Positions 1 to 7,628 of a stretch of DNA of 21,406 nucleotides are shown piece after piece. Where the stretch lies: contig JACPLS010000034.1 in the NCBI GenBank assembly GCA_016186375.1, positions 1 through 21,406 on the forward strand, read 5' to 3'. The DNA is from Candidatus Pacearchaeota archaeon. Its GTDB lineage: Archaea; Nanobdellota; Nanobdellia; Pacearchaeales; GW2011-AR1. How positions within the stretch are numbered: the first letter of the stretch is position 1; each line of letters starts with the position of its first letter. Under the pieces are notes generated by a model. That model was not told the DNA's origin and made no database searches. It worked only from the letters and a program-made list of their open reading frames with translations. Both the position numbers and the translations under genes were made by a program.

Positions 1-12
1 AAATCTTTCTAT

Positions 13-35
13 TTGTAACTTCCATAAAGTTACAA
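13..35 (-). terminator. hairpin just after the epimerase gene
   Basis: A perfect 9-bp inverted repeat (arms 13-21 and 27-35, 5-nt loop) lies just past the epimerase stop codon at 40-42. On the minus strand the hairpin is followed by an A-rich rather than a T-rich run. A transcript-end or 3'-stabilising hairpin is therefore more likely than a classical intrinsic terminator. Confidence 0.45.
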
Positions 36-39
36 CAAG

Positions 40-948
40 TTATTGGATATTCCAGATTTTCTTAATATCTGAAATACCTTTCTCTAAGGGAACTTCTGGT
101 CTCCAACCTAACAATTCAAAAGCTAAGGAATTATCTGCCAAAGTATCTCGTGGCTCGAGGCGGGGTGGAATATACTCTTTAGAACCGCCTATAAGCTCTG
201 CAATTTTATTGACAGAGGTGTTATTTCCAGCTCCTATATTTATTGCTTCTCCTTTTCCAACTTTATTGCTTTCTGCTGCTAGAATGTTCGCCCTTACCAC
301 ATCTTTAACATTAGTAAAATCTCTTGTTTGATTTCCATCTCCTGTAATTGTCATGTTTTTACCTTCCTGTCTTTGTTTTAGGAATTTTCCAATTACAAGA
401 GCATAAGCGCCATCGGGATTTAATCTTGGGCCATAAACATTAAAATATCTCAAGCATACCGTTTCTAATCCGAATATTTCATTCCATAATTTACAATAGA
501 GTTCACCAATGTATTTATGTAAAGCATAAGGACTTAAAGGTTTTGAAAACATAGATTCTTTTAGAGGAAGAATGGGCTGGTTTCCATAAACAGAGCTTGA
601 TGAAGAGAAAATGACTCTTTTCACACCTCCTTCTTTTGCAGAAATTAAAATATTTAATGTTCCATTTACATTTGAGTCATGAGTTTCTCTTGGGTGTTCT
701 ATTGAATATTGTACTCTAGGCATAGCGGCTAGATGAAAGACAAATTTTGCTCCTTTAATTATGTCTTTAATCTCGGCTAATTTTGTTATATCTGCTTTAT
801 GATATAGGGCATTTTTATTGATGTATTCATTTTTTGGATCAATAGAGTCAATTACTTCAACTTTATATCCTTTCTCGACAAGAGCGTCGACTAAATGGCT
901 TCCAATAAAACCGCATCCTCCCGTTACTATTGCTTTATCTTTTTCCAT
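40..948 (-). CDS. NAD-dependent sugar-nucleotide epimerase/dehydratase (GalE-like, extended SDR)
   Basis: Predicted to epimerise or dehydrate a nucleotide-sugar (UDP-glucose 4-epimerase type) in the cytoplasm, supplying precursors for glycans or surface polysaccharide. The 302-aa length is normal for the family. The N-terminal Rossmann fold shows TGGCGFIG (residues 9-16) and an acidic end of beta-2 (D34) typical of NAD binding. The catalytic Ser lies in the serine run at 115-119, and Y141-A-L-H-K145 is the YxxxK pair. RYFNVYGPR and the later N-I-G-A-G segment are typical of GalE/WbpP-type enzymes. The substrate cannot be read from the sequence. A TATA-like box at 969-977 is centred about 25 bp before the ATG at 948, which supports a leaderless start there. 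The enzyme stands alone, and no glycosyltransferase cluster is visible in the window. Confidence 0.9.
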   Translation of the reverse strand: MEKDKAIVTGGCGFIGSHLVDALVEKGYKVEVIDSIDPKNEYINKNALYHKADITKLAEIKDIIKGAKFVFHLAAMPRVQYSIEHPRETHDSNVNGTLNILISAKEGGVKRVIFSSSSSVYGNQPILPLKESMFSKPLSPYALHKYIGELYCKLWNEIFGLETVCLRYFNVYGPRLNPDGAYALVIGKFLKQRQEGKNMTITGDGNQTRDFTNVKDVVRANILAAESNKVGKGEAINIGAGNNTSVNKIAELIGGSKEYIPPRLEPRDTLADNSLAFELLGWRPEVPLEKGISDIKKIWNIQ

Positions 949-1160
949 TTTTATTATTAGAAGAAGGGATTAATAAAGATTTATGAGATATAGACAAAAC
1001 AATGCAGTTATCAATATTATTGTTATATTCCTTTTAAAAAATATAAGAATAATAAATCTATGATAAGAGGTGAATTATGTTATTCATTACTATTAAATAT
1101 AAATATGATGAAAATAATAGTTAATAATCATTATACTTATAAGTAGTAACAAAAGGAAAA

Positions 1161-1169
1161 GTTTATAAA
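1161..1169 (+). promoter_or_regulatory. TATA-like box of the DUF3419-like gene
   Basis: GTTTATAAA is centred about 29 bp before the ATG at 1194. The in-frame ATG at 1170 begins at the end of this box, so it cannot be the start of a transcript made from it. This decides the start in favour of 1194. Confidence 0.55.
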
Positions 1170-1193
1170 ATGTGGATTTTTGTAAATCTTAAT

Positions 1194-2036
1194 ATGGATC
1201 AAAAATCCGAACTAGCTTATTCGTGTTCAAATGAAAATTTAAGCGGAATAGTATTAGGATTAGATTTGACTCCCAATGATTCTGTTTTAGCAGTTGGAGG
1301 ATCAGGAGACCAGGCATTTGCATTTTTAGAATTTGTAAGAAAAGTTAAAATAGTCGATATTAATCCAATACAAATAGAATTTATTAGACAAAAAGCACAA
1401 TCTTTGAGAATTGGAAATAATGATGAATTTCTAAGAGTAGATGGAAATGGTGTCGCTGATGGTTTCATATATGGAGAATATAATCCTGATTTAAGAAAAT
1501 TTGATAATATTAGGAAAAGGAAATATTTTGCAGAAGATGATCCTAAAAGATTACGAAGAATCCAAGCAAATTTGGATAATTTAATAATTAGTGATCCTAT
1601 GGATATCATTGAATTAGCACAAAGAGAAAAAGGATTTAATAAGATTTATTTATCAAATGCTTTTGGTTATAAATCTTATAGTCATGTTTTTAATGTATCA
1701 CAAATTTTAGAAAATATAGCTAGAAATCTTCCTTTAGACGGTTTGGTATATGTTGCAAATCACGATTTGATATCTGATATATTTTATCAGTATAGATATG
1801 GTTTAAGTAAAGTTGAAGACACCAAAAATTTGTGCAGTGTCTTAAGAAAATTTCACTATTCAAATGTTTTGGATGAATTAATTGATTGCAATATGGATTT
1901 ATTGAAAAGTTCGTTCTTGCCTCCAGAATTAAAGGTTGATAGAGAATTATCATTAAAAGTAAGAAGAATTGAAGGAGGAATCTGGAAGCCGGCAATTTAT
2001 AGAAAAGTTGAGATAAAAACTTTATGGGAAAGTTAA
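1194..2036 (+). CDS. SAM-dependent aminocarboxypropyl/methyltransferase-like protein (DUF3419/BtaA-like)
   Basis: A 280-aa Rossmann-fold protein. Motif I is VLAVGGSGDQ (residues 31-40) and VDINPIQ (54-60) is the acidic end of beta-2. Both closely resemble DUF3419/BtaA proteins, which commonly show a 'GD-ALA...VDLNPAQ' pattern and transfer the aminocarboxypropyl group of SAM in betaine-lipid synthesis. The later segment YLSNAFGYKSYSHVF followed by VYVANHDL fits the second half of the same fold. The true substrate is unknown, and an ordinary methyltransferase is the main alternative. The longest open frame adds eight residues from an ATG at 1170, but that codon overlaps the TATA box, so 1194 is chosen. 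The gene is divergent from the epimerase across a 245-nt AT-rich spacer. That spacer contains only short imperfect inverted repeats (ACTATTA near 1087 with TAATAGT near 1113). Confidence 0.6.
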   Translation: MDQKSELAYSCSNENLSGIVLGLDLTPNDSVLAVGGSGDQAFAFLEFVRKVKIVDINPIQIEFIRQKAQSLRIGNNDEFLRVDGNGVADGFIYGEYNPDLRKFDNIRKRKYFAEDDPKRLRRIQANLDNLIISDPMDIIELAQREKGFNKIYLSNAFGYKSYSHVFNVSQILENIARNLPLDGLVYVANHDLISDIFYQYRYGLSKVEDTKNLCSVLRKFHYSNVLDELIDCNMDLLKSSFLPPELKVDRELSLKVRRIEGGIWKPAIYRKVEIKTLWES

Positions 2037-2045
2037 TAATAAAAT

Positions 2046-3323
2046 TTAAATCTCGTTTAGAGTTAATCTTTCACTAAATTCACCAGAGAAATTTTCAAGC
2101 ATTTTTTCCTTGACTTTGGATTTCCAGCCGTAGTGACCGAGGACAAAGCCAAGCTTGACCAGGGCTGTTTCAGCAAGCATATCTTCTAAAAATATGACTC
2201 CTGCATTTACTAATTCACGACCATTGCTATAAACAAGAGGATCAAGACGGCCATAGATTGTTTGTGCTACAGCACAGACAACGAAACCATTTTTAATGTG
2301 TTTTTTTAGGTTTGGAAGCCAACTGTGTTCTGCTTCAGAAACAGGCAAGTGTCCTAATCCTGCAGCTTCTATAACAATTCCCTTATATTTTAAGGCGTAA
2401 AAGTCCAGAATATCTGGAGATTGTCCAGGGTAGAATTTAACAAGGGCAACTTTATCTGTAAAACCCGTGTCTAGGATAGGCTTTTTCTTATCATCTCTCT
2501 TTGTGTAATTTGAAATAAATTCAATTTTATCTGGCCAGACCTTTGCGAGGGGAATAGAGTTTATAGGCTTGAAAGCATCTCTTCTTGAGGAATGCAATTT
2601 CCTAACTTTAGTGCCACGGAGGGAGAAGCAGAAATCATCATTTATTGAAGCATGGCCAACTAACATAACTTCAGCTGCATCCGAGAGAGCCATACGGGCT
2701 GCGCACTGTAGATTTAAATTGGCGTCACTTGATGCCCTGTCAATGCTTCTTTGAGAATAAGTAAGAATAACTGGCTTGTTTAAATCTTTTAAAAAAAAGG
2801 AAAGAGCCGCAGATGTATAAGAGAGAAAATCAGTGCCATGTGTTATAACAACGCCTTTAATTTCTGAATCTAATAAAAGATTATTTACTGTCTGCGCGAT
2901 TTTAATCCAGTGATCAGAAGTCATTGATTCAGAAGCAGTCATGAAAGGGACTTCAATTCTTTTTACATTTACTATTTGAAAGATTTCTGGATAGAATTTA
3001 GCAAATTCTTCTATATTAGTTAGCCAATGAACTCCTCCAGTTTTAGGGTTTAGTTTTGCAGCAATAGTACCACCTGTAATAACTAATCCTATTGAAGGAA
3101 GGTCTTTTTTTTCTAAATAATAATTTTTTACAGGCTCTTCCTTAAATTTTTTTAATACTCTGCCAGCTAGAATATTTTCTTTGGGAATTCCTACATTATA
3201 GCCAGAGTTTAATTTTATTAAAAATACAGATGAATCAGGGCTTTCTAGAATTCTGCCTTCCATTTCTTCCAATGCCAATCGTAATTTAACATAGTCTCCT
3301 GGCTGAAAATTCAATTCCACCAT
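2046..3323 (-). CDS. gatD: Glutamyl-tRNA(Gln) amidotransferase subunit D
   Basis: Asparaginase-type subunit of the archaeal GatDE amidotransferase, which releases ammonia from glutamine or asparagine so that GatE can convert Glu-tRNA(Gln) to Gln-tRNA(Gln). The 425-aa length is typical. Residues 1-60 form the small N-terminal barrel (FQPGDYVKLR). The asparaginase domain follows, with ITGGTIA (82-88, nucleophilic Thr86), SESM (131-134) and THGTD (161-165, second catalytic Thr164-Asp165). The downstream SQRSIDRASSDAN segment is also family-typical. All expected catalytic motifs are present. A TATA-like box at 3344-3353 lies about 25 bp before the ATG, so the gene appears leaderless. The partner gatE is not in the window. 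The gene converges with the DUF3419-like gene, leaving 9 nt between stops. Confidence 0.96.
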   Translation of the reverse strand: MVELNFQPGDYVKLRLALEEMEGRILESPDSSVFLIKLNSGYNVGIPKENILAGRVLKKFKEEPVKNYYLEKKDLPSIGLVITGGTIAAKLNPKTGGVHWLTNIEEFAKFYPEIFQIVNVKRIEVPFMTASESMTSDHWIKIAQTVNNLLLDSEIKGVVITHGTDFLSYTSAALSFFLKDLNKPVILTYSQRSIDRASSDANLNLQCAARMALSDAAEVMLVGHASINDDFCFSLRGTKVRKLHSSRRDAFKPINSIPLAKVWPDKIEFISNYTKRDDKKKPILDTGFTDKVALVKFYPGQSPDILDFYALKYKGIVIEAAGLGHLPVSEAEHSWLPNLKKHIKNGFVVCAVAQTIYGRLDPLVYSNGRELVNAGVIFLEDMLAETALVKLGFVLGHYGWKSKVKEKMLENFSGEFSERLTLNEI

Positions 3324-3400
3324 AATAAACCCAATGACGGCGCGTTTTTAATTCTTGTTATTACAAAAAAGATCGTGAGACCGTATTTCTTTTAATCTGC

Positions 3401-3580
3401 TTACTTTGCATTCTCCATATATTCTCTTGTTTTCTCAATTTTTTTATTAAAAGAATCTCTAAATGCTTTCATTCTCTCTTCTTTTGTTTTCCAATCTATG
3501 TTTTTATTCTTTAGTGCTCCAAAATATTTCACAATTACTTCTTCACTCCTTTTATTGTTATATGCTATGTTTTTACTCAT
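3401..3580 (-). CDS. small hypothetical protein, 59 aa
   Basis: A short open frame (ATG at 3580, TAA at 3401-3403) that fills the otherwise empty space between gatD and proS. The product is very basic and helical, beginning MSKNIAYNNKRSEEVIVKYF and ending KKIEKTREYMENAK. Its middle has a W-K-T-K-E-E-R-M stretch, and I see no known motif or membrane segment. The case for a real gene is a clear TATA-like box centred 24-25 bp before the ATG, the same spacing as at the recognised genes, plus amphipathic residue patterning. I cannot assign a function; a small nucleic-acid-binding or accessory protein would fit the charge. Confidence 0.5.
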   Translation of the reverse strand: MSKNIAYNNKRSEEVIVKYFGALKNKNIDWKTKEERMKAFRDSFNKKIEKTREYMENAK

Positions 3581-3600
3581 ATTACTAATAAATAGTATGA

Positions 3601-3608
3601 TTATATAG
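3601..3608 (-). promoter_or_regulatory. TATA-like box of the 59-aa gene
   Basis: The minus-strand sequence CTATATAA is centred 24-25 bp before the ATG at 3580. It is the main support for transcription of the small gene. Confidence 0.5.
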
Positions 3609-3648
3609 AACTTTCTTTTCTATATTTTTCCAGATTTATGTAATATTC

Positions 3649-5100
3649 TCAATAGCTTTTTCCAATATAAGCATAATAATCTGCATCTTTGCCTGAAATT
3701 ATACATTTTCCTCTTACTGATGGCTGTTCATCCGGAATGTTTAAAACTTTGGCACCGCCAGTTTCAAACTTCAATTTATCTTCTATTTCTTCATCTTTTG
3801 ATAAAGGTGCAAGAGCAATTTTTTTGTTTTCAATTGCCTTCTTAACTTCATTAAGAGAACTACATTCAATAAAATTTCCATAAAGAAATTTCTTAGCTTT
3901 ATCAAAAAGTTTATTTTGTATATCTTCCAGCTCTTCATTTATTTTTTCCTTTAAATCTTTAATTTTTACAGTCTCTTTTTTATTATTATCTCTTCTAATA
4001 ATTATTACCTCTTTTTTTTCAATTTCCTTAGGTCCTATTTCTATTCTTAATGGGATGCCTTTCATTTCCCATTCATTAAACTTAAATCCTGGCTTGTAAT
4101 TTACCCGGTCATCAAATATTACTCCATATTTTTTTAACATTTTTGCTATTACAGAGCATGCTTTCAAAACTTTTTCCTTGGAATCTTCAAAATATATTGG
4201 AACTATTACAGATTTATTAGGCGCAATATTTGGAGGCAGTATTAATCCTTTATCATCAGAATGAATTGCAAACATTATTCCTAAAATTCTTGTTGTAATT
4301 GCAAAAGTGTTTTGATATGCATATTCTTCTTTTCCATCTTTATTTAAAAACTTTATTCCATAAGCTTTTGCAAAGTTCTGACCATCATGATGCCAATCAG
4401 GGCCTTGAATTGCTTTTCCATTCGGCATTATAAACTCCATTGAATAAGTATATTCTGCTCCTGCAAAAGTTTCTTTCTTGCTTTTTCTTCCAATTAATGA
4501 TGGAATAGCTAGATATTTCTCGCAAACTTCTTTATAAATTCCAAGAATCTTATCTCTCTCTTCCTCTGCTTCTTTTTTTCTCGAGTATACTGTATGTCCT
4601 TCATTCCATAAAAATTCTCTAGTTCTTAAAAAAGGAACAGGATTCTTAAATTCCCAGCGCACAACATTATTCCATTGATTATAAAGTAAAGGCAAATCTC
4701 TCCAACTTCTTATCCATTTCGCATAAGATTCATACATTATTGTTTCACTTGTTGGCCTTATGGCAAGTTTCTCATTTAATTCTTTATCTCCTACTCTAGT
4801 CACCCATGCAACTTCTGGAGTAAAGCCTTCAAAGTGTTCTGCTTCTTTCATAAGAGTTTTTTCTGGAATAAAAAGCGGAAAATAAACATTTTTTATTCCT
4901 ATTTCTTTAAATCTCTTATCGACTTCTTCTTTAATTTTCTCCCATATAGAATAAGCAACTGGCTTGAATGCTATACATCCTGAAACATTTGTATAATCTA
5001 CTAAATCTGCCTTAATCATCAGCTCTGTAAAATATTCAGAAAACTCATCCTTCTCGGCAGTTATTCCCTTTACATCCTTTTCTTTATTTTCTTTTTTCAT
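3649..5100 (-). CDS. proS: Prolyl-tRNA synthetase (archaeal/eukaryotic type)
   Basis: Class II synthetase charging tRNA-Pro. The 483-aa length fits the archaeal/eukaryotic-type enzyme, which lacks the bacterial editing insertion. Motif 2 is visible as the RWEFKNPVPFLRTREFLW segment with the following WNEGHT. IQGPDWHHDGQNFAKAYGI and HSDDKGLILPP are typical of the catalytic core. The anticodon-binding domain and a C-terminal domain ending in IGKSY follow. The family's C-terminal zinc site normally has two pairs of cysteines. Here the first pair is absent (region 430-442 reads LAPLSKDEEIEDK) and the second is reduced to Cys466 with Ser469 in the partner position. Metal binding is therefore probably lost, while the terminal Tyr is kept. 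A TATA-like box at 5121-5130 lies 26 bp before the ATG. The tRNA-Arg gene lies just upstream on the same strand. Confidence 0.96.
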   Translation of the reverse strand: MKKENKEKDVKGITAEKDEFSEYFTELMIKADLVDYTNVSGCIAFKPVAYSIWEKIKEEVDKRFKEIGIKNVYFPLFIPEKTLMKEAEHFEGFTPEVAWVTRVGDKELNEKLAIRPTSETIMYESYAKWIRSWRDLPLLYNQWNNVVRWEFKNPVPFLRTREFLWNEGHTVYSRKKEAEEERDKILGIYKEVCEKYLAIPSLIGRKSKKETFAGAEYTYSMEFIMPNGKAIQGPDWHHDGQNFAKAYGIKFLNKDGKEEYAYQNTFAITTRILGIMFAIHSDDKGLILPPNIAPNKSVIVPIYFEDSKEKVLKACSVIAKMLKKYGVIFDDRVNYKPGFKFNEWEMKGIPLRIEIGPKEIEKKEVIIIRRDNNKKETVKIKDLKEKINEELEDIQNKLFDKAKKFLYGNFIECSSLNEVKKAIENKKIALAPLSKDEEIEDKLKFETGGAKVLNIPDEQPSVRGKCIISGKDADYYAYIGKSY

Positions 5101-5168
5101 CTTATTATTAAAAGAATCTATTTATTAAACCTTATCATAGTTGTTTTTATTTCTAATAATTTAGTTAA

Positions 5169-5252
5169 TAGGCCTACAGGGAATTGAACCCTGATTACCC
5201 GGTTTCTTCAAGTTACCGAAGCCGGGGAGTCTATCCTTTAACTTATAGGCCT
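5169..5252 (-). tRNA. tRNA-Arg(UCG) with a 12-nt intron at position 37/38
   Basis: A complete cloverleaf reads on the minus strand. The acceptor stem is AGGCCTA/TAGGCCT (perfect 7 bp), followed by T8-A9. The D-stem is AGTT/GACT, with an 8-nt D-loop carrying GG and an A in the position-20 region expected for arginine tRNA. The anticodon stem is CCCGG/CCGGG, the variable loop is 4 nt, and the T-arm is CAGGG-TTCAATT-CCCTG. The discriminator is A at 5169 and CCA is not encoded. The anticodon loop is 19 nt rather than 7. Removing 5204-5215 leaves C-U-UCG-G-A, with the invariant U33 and a purine at 37. The CUUC of the loop pairs with GAAG of the intron, leaving GGU and AAA as 3-nt bulge/loop segments. 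This is a relaxed bulge-helix-loop substrate for the archaeal splicing endonuclease. A TATA-like element at 5272-5283 sits upstream. Confidence 0.88.
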
Positions 5253-5299
5253 AATTTATTGAATAAAGAAGAGATTTTAAAGTTAATTGTATAGTTAAA

Positions 5300-6145
5300 T
5301 TACTTTCCGAATATTAAAGAGGCAATAACACATAGAGTTATTATTAATGTAGATAATACCTGTTTTTTGGTTGGTTTTTCTTTTAGGAAAATTATTGCGA
5401 ATAAGAAAATTAGTACAGGTGAGAGAATAAATATTGTTGTTGTAAATATAACCCCGAGAGTTTGATAGCCATAATAAATTATTGCCCTGTAAAGAGCCCA
5501 TATTAGGCCAATTATTAGAATTGTAGTGAGTAATGATTTATTTTTCAATTCATTACCTGAAGGCCTAAACATGGCAAAAGTAATTAAAAAAATAAAAAAG
5601 GACCTTATAAAATAGAAAGTAAAGGGATTGTAATATTTAAGTATAAGATTTGAGGCAATGAGTTCTACTGAAAACAAGAAGCTGCCTAGAATTGCTGCTA
5701 TAATGTATTTATCAAATTTTAGATGGTGCTTTTCTATATGAGAGATAAGGAGAGCAATACTTGCAACAAAGGCGAAGATAGCCAAGGATATTTTTCTTTC
5801 ACTCTGGAAAAGAATAAACGCCAAGATAATGGTGAATAAAGGTTGAGCAACCCAAACAGACTCAAATTCAGTAACATTTTCCCTTTTTAGAGAAAAGAAA
5901 ATTAATAAGTTTGCTATCACTGAAACTAGGATGACAAATGAGAAAATTAGAATATTCTTAGTTGAAAAGGCTCCAGAACCTATTTTCCATGTGAAAAATA
6001 ATATTGGAATCATCACAAGGACAATTGCAAGAAACTCGTAAACTGTATAATTTTTATAATTGATTCTCTTATTTCTTAGAACTTTCTTCTCAAGAATCAT
6101 GCCTGCTGCTTCAAGAAATGCCCCTATAATTGGAATCTGTATCAT
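5300..6145 (-). CDS. EamA/DMT-family transporter, ten membrane segments
   Basis: A 281-aa, strongly hydrophobic integral membrane protein with about ten predicted transmembrane helices in two halves of five. This is the EamA (drug/metabolite transporter) arrangement. Loops carry basic patches such as KKVLRNKRINYK (residues 20-31), HIEKHHLKFDK and KEKPTKKQ. The last helix pair begins with the EamA-like pattern LSPVLIFLFAIIFLKEKPT. Substrates in this family range from amino acids to nucleotide sugars and cannot be predicted here. A TATA-like element near 6179-6187 would give a short leader of about 12 nt. The gene is followed on the same strand by tRNA-Arg and precedes no obvious partner. Confidence 0.82.
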   Translation of the reverse strand: MIQIPIIGAFLEAAGMILEKKVLRNKRINYKNYTVYEFLAIVLVMIPILFFTWKIGSGAFSTKNILIFSFVILVSVIANLLIFFSLKRENVTEFESVWVAQPLFTIILAFILFQSERKISLAIFAFVASIALLISHIEKHHLKFDKYIIAAILGSFLFSVELIASNLILKYYNPFTFYFIRSFFIFLITFAMFRPSGNELKNKSLLTTILIIGLIWALYRAIIYYGYQTLGVIFTTTIFILSPVLIFLFAIIFLKEKPTKKQVLSTLIITLCVIASLIFGK

Positions 6146-6192
6146 CTTACTTTTTATAATAGTTAGAGGAAAAAGGTGTTTAAATACCTAAT

Positions 6193-7563
6193 TTATTTGA
6201 GCATTTCCAGGAGCAAGGTCCTTGCGATTTTAAAATCTGCTCTTTTATGTGTCAGAGACATTATTTGTCCCATAAGGAAATTTAGGGCGTTAGATTCACC
6301 TTTTTTATAGCTTTCTACTGCTTTTGGATTTTTTGAAAAAACTTCTTTAATTACAATTTTTAGTTCATCAGGGCTTGTTATTTTACTTTCAGTATCAGAA
6401 GGCATAACGCTTTTAGGAACAAATTTGTTGAGTATTTGTTTTCCCTGCAGTTCGGTAATTTTTTCTTTCTTTATTAAGAGCAGAAGAGCAATAAAATGTT
6501 CTGGCTCTATATTAACCTCATCTAATTTTTTCTTATTGTAATTTAAGACTCTAAGTAATTCGATAGTTATCCATGGCAAAGCGAATTTCGGATCCACTTT
6601 TTCTGCTATTAATTCAAAGAAATTGACTATATCAATGTTTTTTGCAAGAATTTCAGCATTTATTTTGTCTATTTTATATTTTTTTATCAATTTATCAAGC
6701 TTTTCATCCGGAGATTCCGGGATTCTATTCTTCTGAAAAGTGATTAGATCTTTTTTTATAATGAGGGGAGATAAATCAGGATCGCCAATGAACCTGTAGT
6801 CCTCTTGCTCTTCTTTTGATCTCATAACTTCTGTTTTTCCGTTTGAATCGTTGAATCTACGAGTCTCTCTTTTTTTATTTCCTTCTTTTCGTTGTCTATT
6901 TAGCTCATAATCAATAGCCATGCCGATATTCTCCAGAGAGCTTATATTCTTAATTTCAACACGCTCTGTTTTTCCAGGAATACTGACATTGACATCTACT
7001 TTAATTCCTGCATTTGAGTCAACTGTTTTTAAGTATGTTAAATTTTGTAAGAGCTTTTTTAGCCACGAGTTAACTTCTTCTGCAGTTGAAAAGTCTGGCT
7101 CTGTAATTATTTCAACTAAAGGAAGGCCAGAGCGGTTATAATCGACATCTCCTGATTCTGGATTCCAGGATGCTGGATCTTCTTCCAAGTGCATGCTTTT
7201 TATTTTAATTCCATAAAATGAACCTTCTTTTCCAATACCTGTGGTATTAGGGCCGGATAGAGTGTTTTGATATCCTTTTGGCAAGTCAGGCCAATTATAG
7301 TGTTTTCTTTGCCAAATTAATTCGGAGTTTATTTTACATTCTAACATAAGTGCAATTTGCACTGCTTTTTCTACGGCTGTTTTGTTTGGAAGCATTGGCT
7401 TCGCTCCTGGTTGGCCTGTACAGATAGGGCAGATGTTAATATTACCCTTAATCCCTTTTTCTCTTGATGCGATACATTTACAGAATAATTTTTCTTTTGT
7501 TACAAGATAGACGTGTATCTCTAAGCCAATCATCCCCTCTATTACAGTTTTAACTTTTTCCAT
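6193..7563 (-). CDS. gatB: Aspartyl/glutamyl-tRNA amidotransferase subunit B
   Basis: GatB activates the side-chain carboxyl of misacylated Asp-tRNA(Asn) (or Glu-tRNA(Gln)) with ATP and amidates it using ammonia from GatA. The start region GMIGLEIHVYL is diagnostic. A zinc knuckle follows (Cys28, Cys30, Cys45, Cys48). YNRSGLPLVEIITEPD, DVNVSI and RRKEGNKKRETRRF are core motifs, and PDLSPLII replaces the usual PDLPP segment. The last ~140 residues are the helical YqeY-like tail. At 456 aa it lacks the ~100-residue AspRS-like insertion that distinguishes GatE, so it is called GatB rather than the GatD partner. gatA and gatC are not in the window. A TATA-like box at 7588-7597 precedes the ATG by about 29 bp. 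Confidence 0.93.
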   Translation of the reverse strand: MEKVKTVIEGMIGLEIHVYLVTKEKLFCKCIASREKGIKGNINICPICTGQPGAKPMLPNKTAVEKAVQIALMLECKINSELIWQRKHYNWPDLPKGYQNTLSGPNTTGIGKEGSFYGIKIKSMHLEEDPASWNPESGDVDYNRSGLPLVEIITEPDFSTAEEVNSWLKKLLQNLTYLKTVDSNAGIKVDVNVSIPGKTERVEIKNISSLENIGMAIDYELNRQRKEGNKKRETRRFNDSNGKTEVMRSKEEQEDYRFIGDPDLSPLIIKKDLITFQKNRIPESPDEKLDKLIKKYKIDKINAEILAKNIDIVNFFELIAEKVDPKFALPWITIELLRVLNYNKKKLDEVNIEPEHFIALLLLIKKEKITELQGKQILNKFVPKSVMPSDTESKITSPDELKIVIKEVFSKNPKAVESYKKGESNALNFLMGQIMSLTHKRADFKIARTLLLEMLK

Positions 7564-7628
7564 CTTATTATGAATTCAACTTTCCTCCTTTAAAGTTCTT
7601 GTGTTTTGACTATATTAGTTGCACTATA

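Noticed and set aside
1105..1112. C-box-like ATGATGA, possible C/D box guide RNA
   Set aside because: No D box (CTGA) or internal C'/D' boxes occur at the right distance, and the match is expected in AT-rich sequence.
1077..1124. Fifteen-codon frame in the spacer before the DUF3419-like gene
   Set aside because: It is too short in a very AT-rich spacer, with no properly placed TATA box.
1217..1609. Minus-strand frame of 130 codons inside the DUF3419-like gene
   Set aside because: It lies entirely within the recognised gene on the other strand, has no promoter-like box at the right distance, and its composition is that of an antisense shadow.
5194..5221. tRNA-Phe reading of the locus using GAA in the TTGAAGA segment
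   Set aside because: No 5-bp anticodon stem can be formed around that loop. The CCCGG/CCGGG stem with a 37/38 intron explains every base and gives Arg(UCG).
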